The notes beneath the pieces are model-generated. The model was not told the DNA's origin and searched no databases. It saw only the letters and a program-made list of their open reading frames with translations. The position numbers and the translations under genes are program-made. Shown here one piece after another: positions 1 through 9,167 of a stretch of DNA of 49,011 bases; within the stretch, counting starts at the first letter, position 1; the number at the start of each line of letters is the position of its first letter. Origin of the DNA: Paraphysomonas bandaiensis (lineage: Eukaryota > Chrysophyceae); NCBI GenBank assembly GCA_965644295.1, contig CBFFRP010000206.1:1-49011 (forward strand). Reading direction: 5' to 3'.

Positions 1-117
1 TATCTCAATAAGTACTAGAGTACCGTATACTCTGTACTCGAGTATGCGCTATAAAACTTGTGCAATTCAAGACATAGACATTCCGGTTTGCCCAAAGCTT
101 ACGGGTCTGCAGAACAC

Positions 118-918
118 ATGCCCAGACGTAGCTCACGCTTGGCAACTAAGACCCCGCTTGCTAAAGGTGCTTTTCCAAGCCTGCCAGTCTTTATACCGAG
201 CTCAGAAACATGCTGTAAGTCTAAGTCTAGGCCTGGCAAGGTACGTAGGGGTCAACCTTCCCTGAAGGCTAGGAATCATGCACGCATACAGGCTTACAAT
301 GCTATGGCCATTGAATTGGATCTTGAAGCGCTTTTGTCTCGGTGTCCAGAAGGCAACGCTAAAGGTGTAGTCTCAGTACCTTTCTGCCACACGTCTAATC
401 CTGCTTCGTCGACTGAAGTGTGTTCCTTTTTCCTGGATTGGCATGCTGAACATGCCAATTCTGATAACCCCTTTGTCCACGTGATATCCGGTCCTAATGT
501 TGCTAACCCTGATGGCTCTGGTTCCGAGAAGGGAGTGGGGGCTTCCATTGCTCTCGCTCCTAGTGATACTGTGCCTGTATGTTTCTATGTGGGTGAGTTG
601 TATACTCGTGCTCGTAGACCTCCTCGTGGTCGTTATACTCTCGAGGTAGCACCTGGCAGTGGTATCTTTATTGATGCTGAATACGATTCCCGTGATCCTG
701 CGTACCATATGTTCCACGCACCCACTGAATATATGCGTGTGCCTCCTAATTATGCTCGCTATATCAATACTCTTAGCGAGGAGGATTTAGCCGCGGGAAA
801 GTAATTCAACTGCCGTTTTGCCGGTTGTCCCTGCGGTCATAATTGTATTGCTGTTTTTGTTACTCGCAATATAGCTGTTAATGAAGAATTGTTGATTCCG
901 TATCCCTTGTTGCGTTGA
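118..918 (+). pseudogene. SET-domain protein, interrupted by one in-frame stop
   Basis: The reading frame is open from the first ATG at 118 to TAA at 802-804. It then continues in the same frame to TGA at 916-918. The part before the stop carries SET-domain signatures in order: a GVGAS stretch, YVGEL, a GRYTLEV strand, FIDAE and NYARYIN. The part after the stop has FNCRF, AVFVTRNIAVNEELL and a tyrosine in IPYPLL, matching the usual end of a SET domain (NC.F, AtrdI..GEEL, catalytic Tyr). The canonical NHSC is replaced by a variable loop, and the stop sits in that loop. SET domains methylate lysines on histones or other proteins. The N-terminal ~80 residues are basic. Either a nonsense mutation disabled the gene or the stop is read through. 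Family assignment rests on motif order only. Confidence 0.6.
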
Positions 919-999
919 CTCTCAGTAATTAATCTCATTGTCTTTTAATGCCTTGTACTATTTGTTCTTAGAAGCTACTCTATAAACCCCTAGGGTTAC

Positions 1000-1046
1000 A
1001 CTACCTCTTCCCCCCTTTTTTTTTTTTTTTTTCTTTTTTTTTTTTC
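1000..1046 (-). repeat. Pyrimidine tract and possible minus-strand LTR edge
   Basis: A run of C and then T, broken by one C, occupies 1009-1045. Read on the minus strand it is a polypurine tract ending in GGTAG, followed at 1000 by TGTAACCC. This is the layout expected at a polypurine tract/3' LTR junction. Similar edges occur at 1535 (+) and 5112 (-). No second LTR copy or target duplication was found, so this is a candidate only. The rest of 919-1131 holds nothing I can identify. Confidence 0.3.
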
Positions 1047-1131
1047 GAAATAGAATAAAAGTGAAGTCAAAATTAATGCTGATTGACTTGGGGAAAACGT
1101 AGCGCAAAGTCGGAATCTACCAGTACCATAG

Positions 1132-1509
1132 TTGTCGGATCGAAGTCGCGATGTACGAAACATTTCACGTGATAGTTATCAAATCTGTATGTGGCTTATG
1201 GTCACAGCAGTGCAAGTAGGTGATAGAGTGTATGTGGATCTTCGTTTCTTTGGGGATCAGTGGTATCAGAGCTTGTTGGACCTTCCAGACTTTTCTACAA
1301 AATCGTATGTGGTGGTCTTCGAATACACGCATTGGTACCACAGGACATCTAAAAAGAAGATTAGCGCTCGTTTTCTGCTTAATGGTGCTACTTACGCCCT
1401 CGATAATTATCTTGTGTTTGCGTGGGGCTCAGTCAAGACCTTCGATGAGACCTACATGGTGCTGGTGGATGCAGACATAGCCAAAAGGTATCCCCGCATA
1501 GTTGAATAG
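1132..1509 (+). CDS. Unrecognised ORF just upstream of a polypurine tract
   Basis: This open frame of about 125 codons has no ATG at its beginning; the first in-frame Met is around 1188. The product is rich in aromatic residues, with a VGDRVYVDLRF strand, an EYTHWYHRTSKKK segment and ALDNYLVFAWGS. It looks like a small beta-rich domain rather than random translation, but I do not recognise the family. It ends 6 bases before a purine-rich tract that precedes a possible LTR start at 1535. That makes it a candidate for the 3'-terminal coding part of a retroelement. It could also be a fortuitous open frame. Confidence 0.3.
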   Translation: MSDRSRDVRNISRDSYQICMWLMVTAVQVGDRVYVDLRFFGDQWYQSLLDLPDFSTKSYVVVFEYTHWYHRTSKKKISARFLLNGATYALDNYLVFAWGSVKTFDETYMVLVDADIAKRYPRIVE

Positions 1510-1515
1510 CATAAC

Positions 1516-2400
1516 AGAGAGGGGGAGGGGGCAGTGTAACGCCGAGGCGTCAAACTAATCACATACCACAAAAGACCAGTGAGGTTAATATGCTACAAGG
1601 GGGGCTCTAGTGGACTGTGTGTGTATGTACAGCCTGCATCTTATCTTCGGATGAAGACATACTTCACTCTCGGATTACAAGTGCCGCTGTTTTTGCTGTA
1701 TGGGCAATGGAGAGATCTGATTGGTGTACTCGAGTTATACTGTTTTGTATACTGTATGGAATACAGGCTGTATTGTCTATATGTATATGCTGTATAACGG
1801 TGTTGGAATACGGACTGTACTTGATTGGTGGTGATGTGTTTGCAGAGTGTGTTGTGTGACACGAGGTACATAAGTACGCAATGATGCAGTTATAGGTACA
1901 TGTAGGGAATATCATTATACAGATTATACAGCTGCTGTATTATGTATTACTGTTGAACGCTGATTGGCTAGTCACTGCATTTTTGGTCTGTGGCTGTTGA
2001 GTTGGTTTAAGGCTCTTCCTATAGGCCTCTACGTGAATCTTCCAGAAGGTGAATATCTCCACAAAATTGGTGAAATGTTGCTGAATTTTCTGCAGAATAT
2101 TGTTCTTTGTTCTCTGCTGTGTTTCTAGATAGTTCATAGAATGTAAATGGTTCTGTATGAGTTGTTTGTGTTCTATGTGCTGTCATTATTATGTTACTAG
2201 CCTTGCTGTTAACACGTTTGAGGAGGTGTCTTCAGATAAGTGCTTGAGGGTGCTCAGGCAGTTGCAGGGCAAAGTAATAAGCATTTTTATCTCTATATTA
2301 GCTAGTTACTTGTTACATTCGCACATTCATTTCATATACATAGCTGCACCCGGTGTGATACCCCGGGTTTGGTCATAGTAAATTTACTTCCGAAAGCAGC
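1516..2400 (+). mobile_element. Polypurine tract and putative LTR/leader upstream of gag
   Basis: A strong polypurine tract (two G runs separated by A) at 1516-1531 is followed at 1535 by TGTAACGCC, with a short ACGCC/GGCGT hairpin. This suggests the start of an LTR. The following ~860 bases are non-coding and T/G-rich and lead into the gag ORF that starts at 2475. The 3' boundary of the LTR and the primer binding site were not identified; no TGG-type tRNA complement stands out near 2360-2400. The region is assigned from position and the tract only. Confidence 0.4.
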
Positions 2401-2474
2401 GAACAAATCTGCAGATTTAGAATTTGCATTAAAAGAACATTCATTATTATAATAATTTAGCATTGAATAACGAC

Positions 2475-4022
2475 ATGGAATCTGCCAACTTGGAGGATAT
2501 ATTACGAACGATCATGCAACAATTGCAACAACAACAGCAGGATACGCATGAAATAAGGCAAGACATTCAAGAAATGAAACTGAGTATGCCTAGAAAACTT
2601 GAGCAAGTTGACCAGCGAGTGGATGCGTTGATAGAGGAAAAGCAAAAGAGCGATCAGAAAGTGAAGACTGTGCTGGAAAACATCAATGCCAGGCTGGAAA
2701 CTATGGAAACCAGAACTGCTATCCTGGAAGGGGAGAAAGAATTAACGGAGCAGCAGGACAGGGCGATTACCCATCCGAGCGCATCTAGAGAACGCAAGAC
2801 TATTTTCATGAAAGAGGTTGAGGAGACTACACATCTGGCGGAGAGAAGGCAAGTAGTTGTACAAATGCCTACTCCCTCTCATTCGCACATATTCCTAAAT
2901 TCAATGGACCTGGCGGACTATGCTCAATTTGTGACCAAGTGGTTTGACTGGCAGGTCAAATATGGTGTGAGACTAGAGCCGGCCCTCATTGTTTCCCAAA
3001 GCATTCGAAATCTACTAATTTTCAACAATGATATGACGGAATCTCAGTTTCAAGAACTCTCACCTGAACAATTTTGCAAGCTGATGGCTAAAGAAACTCA
3101 AGTACTGTCCAAGCTCGAGTTTTCCAACACGTTAAGGCATGCCCTAAGAGACATCAAAAGGTTAAACTGGGAAAGAGTTAGACCGAATACTCACGAGAGG
3201 TTCTTCCAAGGCATTCTGAGGCGTAGAGACATATACTTAAGGACCTTCAGGATTATTATGGAGAACAATAGCCAGTATTGCCCAGACCTGGAAGGCAAGG
3301 ACTTTGGATTAGCCCAAGTATTCCTAAATTTGATCGATGATACTTACAACAAGACTGTCTTGGCCGAAATACCCAAGGTCAAGGCAGGGAACTACTCCAA
3401 GGTTGAAGAGTTCCTGGAAGCTTATGTTAAGAAGGCTAAGGAGCACTATGACACGTCGAAGCGTATTAGACTGGTGCCATACAGTGGTGAGGACTATAGC
3501 ATGAAAAGTCATGACATGCGCAAGAACAAGCCTTACTCTTCACAGGAAGACAAGTACAAAGGACATGAGACAAAAACGTACCCGATGACCAGTGGGGAAG
3601 CTAAGCCTTTGCACCAGATAAATGACTTCAGTGACGATGAAGATCAGGAGCCACGGGAATCCAGAAATGCAGAGCCAGACTCAGATGACGACTCTGACTA
3701 TGAGGAAGATCCAAAGACCACTGCAGAAGGTCATGACACGAATCAGAGCTACGAGGACAAAGTGGACCAGCAGACGGCAAGAGATCAGGACACAGACTAC
3801 AGAAGGCTACAAGCCATAGAGGCATCTGCTACTGGGTTGGGATGTGTCAATTTCGCCTTGTATGGAAAGTGCTTTCGAGGAGACCAGTGCAAATATGCCG
3901 GAAGTCACAATGAGAAGTGTGCAAAGGACTGCAGACAGTGGATGATGAAGAAGTTGGCGACGATGGAAAGAGATGGTCCGGGACCTCCTAAGATAATGAA
4001 GCGTGATCCAACGAAATCTTGA
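2475..4022 (+). CDS. Retrotransposon Gag-like protein with CCCH-type zinc finger
   Basis: The ORF (519 codons from an upstream TTG, 515 from the first ATG at 2475) starts with a glutamine-rich coiled coil of ~100 residues. It continues with a helical, capsid-like region (residues ~150-330: FVTKWFDWQVKYG, then EQFCKLMAKE, then ERFFQGILRRRD). An acidic linker (~390-450) follows, then a cysteine cluster at C461, C470, C476 and H482. That spacing (CX8CX5CX5H) resembles a CCCH finger rather than the usual CCHC knuckle. Downstream in the same frame lies an aspartic-protease motif, which supports a Gag role: assembling the particle and binding element RNA. The frame ends in TGA. Exact superfamily (Ty3-like or other) is not determinable because reverse transcriptase is missing. 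Confidence 0.6.
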   Translation: MESANLEDILRTIMQQLQQQQQDTHEIRQDIQEMKLSMPRKLEQVDQRVDALIEEKQKSDQKVKTVLENINARLETMETRTAILEGEKELTEQQDRAITHPSASRERKTIFMKEVEETTHLAERRQVVVQMPTPSHSHIFLNSMDLADYAQFVTKWFDWQVKYGVRLEPALIVSQSIRNLLIFNNDMTESQFQELSPEQFCKLMAKETQVLSKLEFSNTLRHALRDIKRLNWERVRPNTHERFFQGILRRRDIYLRTFRIIMENNSQYCPDLEGKDFGLAQVFLNLIDDTYNKTVLAEIPKVKAGNYSKVEEFLEAYVKKAKEHYDTSKRIRLVPYSGEDYSMKSHDMRKNKPYSSQEDKYKGHETKTYPMTSGEAKPLHQINDFSDDEDQEPRESRNAEPDSDDDSDYEEDPKTTAEGHDTNQSYEDKVDQQTARDQDTDYRRLQAIEASATGLGCVNFALYGKCFRGDQCKYAGSHNEKCAKDCRQWMMKKLATMERDGPGPPKIMKRDPTKS

Positions 4023-4025
4023 CTA
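4020..4025 (+). other. UGA-CUA stop context between gag and protease frames
   Basis: The gag frame ends TGA CTA. The same frame then stays open for ~83 codons and runs directly into the protease active-site motif LFDTGA (4230-4247). UGA followed by CUA is the best-known leaky stop context, used for programmed readthrough in several viruses and a few cellular genes. The arrangement is seen in the sequence; readthrough itself is an inference. Confidence 0.5.
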
Positions 4026-4765
4026 CTGCAGGGTCTTTCTGGGCCCCCTGTTGTCAGTGAAACAATAAGCTCACACAGCAGGAAGGCTTGCAGAAAGGCC
4101 CTGGAGCGAAGTTTCCTGCAGGCATGCGGCATAGGCAGGAGACTATGGACTGCTGCACACACTAAAGGGAGGATTGAAGTAGTAGATAGAAAGAATATGG
4201 AAATAAGAAGAGACGTAGAGACATCAGTACTGTTCGACACGGGAGCCCTCTGTTCGAACTACATCAGCATATAAGGAAGTTTAGAGATATCGAGAAACAC
4301 ATGCATACTAAGGACATAATACACAAGAGAACAAAAGTCGGATTAGCAGACAATAAGACAGTGGCATGGAGTGACATCATGGTGAGACTTACCTTGAAGT
4401 TCGAGGATCGTTCACTGAGCGCGGTTTCATGCAAATACTCTGGAGAATTTATTGTGTTGGACATGAAAGATAATGAGATCATAATTGGGTTACCTGCGAT
4501 ACTAGGGGACTTGTGGGACTTCTTTTGCTACAGTCTAAAAGGCAATGCAGAAAGAAAGATTAGAACGAGCGTGCCAGATGCGGAGGAGGAGATGTTGCAG
4601 TTCTTGGCATCCATGGACAACGTAGTGCATCCCTGGTCAAATAGTATGGAGGGAGAGCCACCGGAAGAAGAAATGTCTCCGTTGCCAGTGCAGTTTGGTG
4701 AGGTGATCAAGTTTTTGGGAAAAAGCAGAGAAGAATCAATACCAATACAGCATACAGAGTTATAA
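4023..4765 (+). pseudogene. Aspartic protease (retropepsin) remnant, frameshifted
   Basis: Continuing the gag frame, the translation reaches LFDTGALCSNYIS, the retropepsin active-site loop, and stops at 4272-4274. The rest of the protease is in another frame, from about 4262 to 4765. It carries VGLADNKTVAWSD and then EFIVLDMKDNEIIIGLPAI, the flap/ILG-like second half. A single indel near 4260-4275 therefore broke the gene. No reverse transcriptase, RNase H or integrase follows, so the element is deleted beyond the protease. The 4301-4765 frame ends at TAA with a short acidic tail. Confidence 0.6.
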
Positions 4766-5185
4766 GTGTGAAGTGTAGTATGTATGCAATGATATATAAG
4801 ATGTATAATAATGTATGTCAAATATGTGTGGTGTGGTGTAATGTATTGTGAATGTAATGTGTATGAGGTGTGAGTGTATGGTATAGGTGATACATGCATA
4901 GCACTACTTCAATACACATGCCATGATAATAATAATCAGTGCAATCACATAGTGTAGTGTACAAACAAGTATAGATGTAACATAGTATGCATAAAATACA
5001 ACATATCACCGCTGGTGTGAGTCACACTCATTCTCGACATCCGTAGTCCATTATATGCCCGCTAGAGAATAGAGAGTACGATGGAATAATAGTTGAACGC
5101 CACAGCGTTACACTACCCTTGCTTTCCTCTTTTACAGTTGGATACCGTTGATCAGTTGTTGCAGCGCCGCTGTACAGTAGGGCTC
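4766..5185. other. Non-coding spacer with a minus-strand LTR-like edge
   Basis: The spacer is T/G-rich, low-complexity sequence (repeated TGTATG/TGTGGTG words) with no supportable gene. At 5112, reading the minus strand, a purine-rich stretch ending in GGGTAG is followed by TGTAACGCTGTGGCGTTCAAC. This resembles the + strand start at 1535 (TGTAACGCCGAGGCGTCAAAC). It may be the end of a related element inserted in the opposite orientation. Confidence 0.3.
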
Positions 5186-6869
5186 GAGTGATACTGCTTT
5201 GTATAGTAGAAACATACAATATATAGGATATAAAACCAGTATTATTTATGAAAATCGGGGGTTTTCATACGAACATATAGGACAGAAAAAGTAGACTGGA
5301 CTGATGCTGTATGAACCCTCTGAAGATACCCGCATAATTATCAGGATATCTCATGTGCATGGAGTGTAAGCACGGTGATTCAGTAATGTGTCTGATTGTG
5401 TGGATGGGGGTGCAGTGCTATCGATGAGGGTGCAAGTGATATCAAGAGTCGCATCAATTAAGCCTACATTTGATGAGAGTGTTTCCTCATGTAATGGATA
5501 TCTATCGATTATGCTCGACAGGTTGAAGAGTTCAACCATTTAATCGGACCATACCATCATGCTGATGAAGGCTTCCTGTTTAGAGCTACGAGAGTCGTAG
5601 TTCGGAAGGGTCTGATTGTGGCGTGTATAGAGCCTTAGTAGCTGCTGGTCGAGAGCAGTTGGAGGAGAACTCCATTGCATGTTGGGGATGTTGTATCTTT
5701 AACCAATATGTATGTGTAAACGCTGGTGGTACGAAAATCCTGCGATCCGTGACGATGGGGCAGGTGGTGAGAAGCGATCGATGTCGGCTGGGGGTGGGAC
5801 ACCCAAACAGTTTACGGCAGATGACTCATCAGGGAGTGAGCAGACTCCATGTGCCTTACCCGAGAGATGCGATAGCGCTATGTCTAGTAGAGAGTCAAGC
5901 GTGTGTGTCCCTAGCAGGAGTAACACTGCTAACCCGACTGCCTCAGGCAAAAGGGTACGCACCCGAAGAGTTGTGACTGATGTGTCCACTCTGGGTGAGA
6001 TCAACTACCTATGTGGGGAAGATGCCATTCACCTGTGGAGACCAGTGAGAAGACTGTGTGAGGCACATGTGTATGTACTGCATCGACGGCGTCTGGGGAG
6101 ACCAGTAAGAGTTGTGTTGGTACTGTGCGTATTATATCTAGTGAGATTAGTGTGAATCGTGTCTGTGAGACTGTATCTGCTGAGTCTAGGGAGACTTGTG
6201 TGGTAAGCGTATGGGTGTTGACTAGTGTGTCCACCCTGGTGGGTGAGGTAAACCTTTATGATGAGGAGATTGTCAATCTGTGTGATGACAGTGACTGTTC
6301 TAATAACTAACATAATATGTCTAATTTTAGAGAGACCAACAAGGCATAATATATGCGAAGTTCGTTAATTGCGTTGTTTCGTTTCAGCGTGTAAGTATCA
6401 GGCTATGACTGCTGGCATGCAAGAACTGGTGTGGCTTCGGGAGGTGTTGGTCGAACTGGGACTTCGATTGTTCGAACCCACTCCATTCTTCCTGACAGCC
6501 AGAGCACACGTAGCTTAGTACGTTGAATATTGTGGTGTGATTGATCTGACGAGGATCAGAAGTCATACGTGCTGGTTATCAGAGACAGAAGATCATACAG
6601 ATGTGTTGTCTATGATGAGGCTGAACGGAAGTGGTTGCACCTTGGTGCTTGCGGCGACACACAAGCAGCTTTCGTAGCGTTAAATAGTAGGATAAAAGAG
6701 TTTGTATTGATTAGTTACGGGTAGTGGTCTAACTAGTATGACTAGCATTCTTCTAGCCACTAATTGCTGCAAGGTCTCAACGCCTATTGCTAAATAATCA
6801 GACATTCACTATGATGAGGCTAGCTGAAACGTCGGAGCCATACGTCCACCTGTTTGTCCTATATGGTTT

Positions 6870-7040
6870 CGGTGGTTGCGTATCCGTCAGTTATGTCTTG
6901 TGATGTAAGGATTCAATCTACAGCGTATCCGTCAGTTATGTCTTGTGATGTGAAGATTCAATGTACAGCACATGAGGTCTTGGTGGTCGCGTATCCGTCG
7001 GTTATGTCTCGTGGTTTGACAATTCAATGTACAGCTTTGA
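6870..7040 (+). repeat. Imperfect tandem repeats before the polypurine tract
   Basis: Three imperfect units of about 45-60 bases, each containing GCGTATCCGTCRGTTATGTC followed by a TTCAATSTACAGC ending, lie directly upstream of the polypurine tract and LTR. The same unit is repeated at 22205-22320 and present at 23215-23290 (minus) and once at 27735-27785. It is thus a copia 3' UTR feature amplified in family B. Confidence 0.7.
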
Positions 7041-7052
7041 ATTGAGAGGGAG

Positions 7053-7320
7053 TGTTGAGTTTTGCTGTTTGAGCAATTAAAAGCTGTAATTCTAAGGTGT
7101 TGGAATTATGACGGTTACTGGAGAATACAGTAGTGATGAGCTGTATTATGAGAAGTGATATCATGACGATGTAAGATCGTACTAGAAATGAGTGGTAGTA
7201 GAGATAACGTGATATATTGCTTATTATATTTATTATAATCTTCTCTTATCTTAACTTGATTAATGAGTAAATACACGTCCAGTTAACTTAGTAATCATCC
7301 AATTGTGTCATACCTTGACA
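7053..7320 (+). repeat. Family-B copia LTR (268 bases)
   Basis: It begins TGTTGAGTTTTGCTG after the purine tract and ends CTTGACA. It matches the 269-base LTRs at 20115-20681 (interrupted) and 22339-22607, apart from a few substitutions and one deleted A. It sits 12 bases upstream of the Met of the small ORF at 7333. Confidence 0.85.
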
Positions 7321-7332
7321 GGAGAGCCTAAA

Positions 7333-7512
7333 ATGGAGGTTCATGACTCTAGCCTGATTCATTTAGCTCTGAGAAGGATCAGAGCAATGATTATTGAAGA
7401 ACTACAGTCGATATCGAGTGCTGATGAGCAGCGCGTCAGAGATATTGGACTCATTACTGTATTAGATGATGCTGACACCAATAGGAGGGTGTTACATTTA
7501 CAACAGTGCTGA
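7333..7512 (+). CDS. Short ORF, possible terminal exon beside a copia LTR
   Basis: A 59-codon frame from ATG 7333 to TGA 7512. The product is amphipathic and charged (LIHLALRRIRAMIIEELQ), with no family I recognise. It abuts the copia LTR that ends at 7320 and converges with the coiled-coil gene whose stop is at 7565. It may be the last exon of a gene whose upstream part was displaced by the insertion, or a chance frame. Confidence 0.25.
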   Translation: MEVHDSSLIHLALRRIRAMIIEELQSISSADEQRVRDIGLITVLDDADTNRRVLHLQQC

Positions 7513-7564
7513 TATGATTGGCATATATATATTTAATTACTTAGATAAGAGTAAGACAAAGTGT

Positions 7565-9054
7565 TTACAATTTTACATTGTGATTTGTCATTGACATTGA
7601 TATATACTGGGGCAGTGTAGACGGTAACTTCTTTTCTTTCTGCGTTCTGTTCTCATCTCGTATCATTGCAGTACGTAGAGTACCTGATATCTGAGGAAAC
7701 CTATTGTATGTTGTTTTCCAAGCACAATCGGGGTCAAATTCTCCTTGTAGCATACTTTCCAAAGCGTTCGAATTGGGCACTGTGTCAGAGGCAGAATCAC
7801 TCGTTCGTTCTCTCGGGAAATTAACTTTTAATGCAAACGGTGATGAAGTGCCCTCCCCCCATTCAACTGTTGCCCACTCTTTCGAAGCTGCTTGATCTGG
7901 GTCAAGATCTACATTGGCAAGGTGGGAGCTTTGCGCACTGTGTTTCGCTTCTGCCTCCGCAACCGACCGAGCCACTATACTCCTCCCTAGCTTCAGTGCT
8001 TTCCAGCGGCATTTCTCCTTTTTATTATGGGCCTTTTTTAAGTCTTCGTAACCCTTTAGCATCTCCTGGCTCATCTCCATGCGCTCCTGAAGAATGCTCA
8101 GACTCCGGTTGAGCTCGTACTCCATATTTTCTAAGGCGTACTGGAGATTCATTTTTTTTCTAGGCAATATTACTGAACTCAGAAAAAGGTATAACCGCAT
8201 ACGACTTACCGCTCCTCCCGCTCTACCATCTCTTGTACTGACGCGATATGCTTTTCATAGGTTTCTGCAGCAGTCTGCATGACTTCATGCTCAATCATTG
8301 CCTTCTGGAGCTCATCGTAGCTCGATTGTTGACACTGAATCAAGTCACTGGCTAACTCTTGGCGTGTGGAAAGCTCTGTATAGAGTTCACGGTTCTCTAT
8401 CCGAGCTAAATTTGCTTCTTCCTCGAGATTTATAATCTGTACATGAATTACATTCATGCTATCGATATTTATCGAAGCGTTGACAGACACGTTGCTGCCT
8501 TAACTCACCGCTCTCCTTTTGAAGTTGGTATCAAGTGCTTGGATCTCCTTTCTTAAAACCATTTCCATAGTCATACGCGCATCAAACGCCCTCTGCTTTG
8601 AGGCTTCGCGCTCTGCAGCCCTGTCGAGGGCGTCATTATGATAATCAATTGCGAGCTGTTGAAGAGTTTTGTGGAGGTATTGATTTTCCTGCTCAATAAT
8701 GTCAAACGCAGAAATCTCATGCTGAAGTTCCGATTTTCTCTCATTTAGATATTTTCTCCTACGAAGATATCATGGTGAGCAGTGACAGCGCTGGTGAACA
8801 TACTTCGCTTTGTTTGACTGCTCAATATCTGCAGTTTCTTTAATAATCTGTTGTGACGCTTCAGAAAAACGCCCAGCTTCAGATTTAATCTCTTCATTCA
8901 GTGAATTCAATTGAACCACTTTGGTTTCCGCTTCATGAAGCAACTTAGCTTGAACTTTTCGTTCTTCACGGAGTTGTTGCTCAATATCACTAATTTTACT
9001 CGACAATGTTGATATCTCTTCATTTATCCTGAGGTCTGTCTTCACGCGAGGCAT
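7565..9054 (-). CDS. Coiled-coil protein, four exons
   Basis: Four exons join in frame: 9054-8804, 8758-8509, 8436-8210 and 8159-7565, giving 440 residues. Introns of 45, 72 and 50 bases have GTATGT, GTGAGT and GTAAGT donors and AG acceptors. The start is MPRVKTDLRINEE at 9054. Residues ~10-290 are almost continuous heptad-like Glu/Lys/Gln/Leu sequence (for example ISDIEQQLREERKVQ and EIQALDTNFKRRA). The last ~130 residues are non-helical and Ser/Asp-rich. Long coiled coils of this kind are common in cytoskeletal, centrosomal or flagellar proteins, but I do not recognise the family. The outer end of one arm of the inverted repeat lies 114 bases upstream of the start. Confidence 0.75.
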
Positions 9055-9167
9055 ATTAATTTTTACGGCAGTACTTCTTCTACTTGAAAACTTTTGTTGA
9101 TCACAACGATTTGTGATTATCATGCATATGAAAAGCGAAACTGCATTGTAGTGGCGGTATACCGAAT

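Larger units (their letters stand above)
5186..7320 (+). mobile_element. 5'-truncated copia remnant (family B) with 3' LTR
   Basis: From ~5186 the sequence parallels the internal part of the family-B element at 20.7-22.3 kb. It keeps only decayed pieces of pol: the integrase/RT linker (QVEEFNHLIGPYHHADEG near 5520, then a serine/glycine-rich segment near 5780-5950) and an RNase H piece (AGMQELVWLREV, PTPFFL, near 6410-6500). Every frame is broken by stops and shifts. It ends with a purine tract (TTGAGAGGGAG) and a 268-base LTR at 7053-7320. The 5' LTR, gag, protease and most of RT are absent. Confidence 0.7.

Noticed and set aside
802-804. Reassignment of TAA to a sense codon in this organism
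   Set aside because: Several intact host genes (IleRS, eS26, GT41, coiled-coil) end in TAA at the expected length, while others end in TAG or TGA, so the standard code holds.
1260-1271. TGGTATCAGAGC, identical to the plant-type initiator tRNA-Met primer binding site
   Set aside because: It lies inside the 1132-1509 open frame with no LTR end defined, and the copia elements here use TGGTAGCG, implying a different initiator tRNA 3' end. Probably coincidence.
6450-6500. GTTCGAACCCACTCC resembling a tRNA T-arm
   Set aside because: It is the RNase H region of the copia remnant (also at 21830, 23470 and 27350); no cloverleaf forms around it. No tRNA gene was found in the window.
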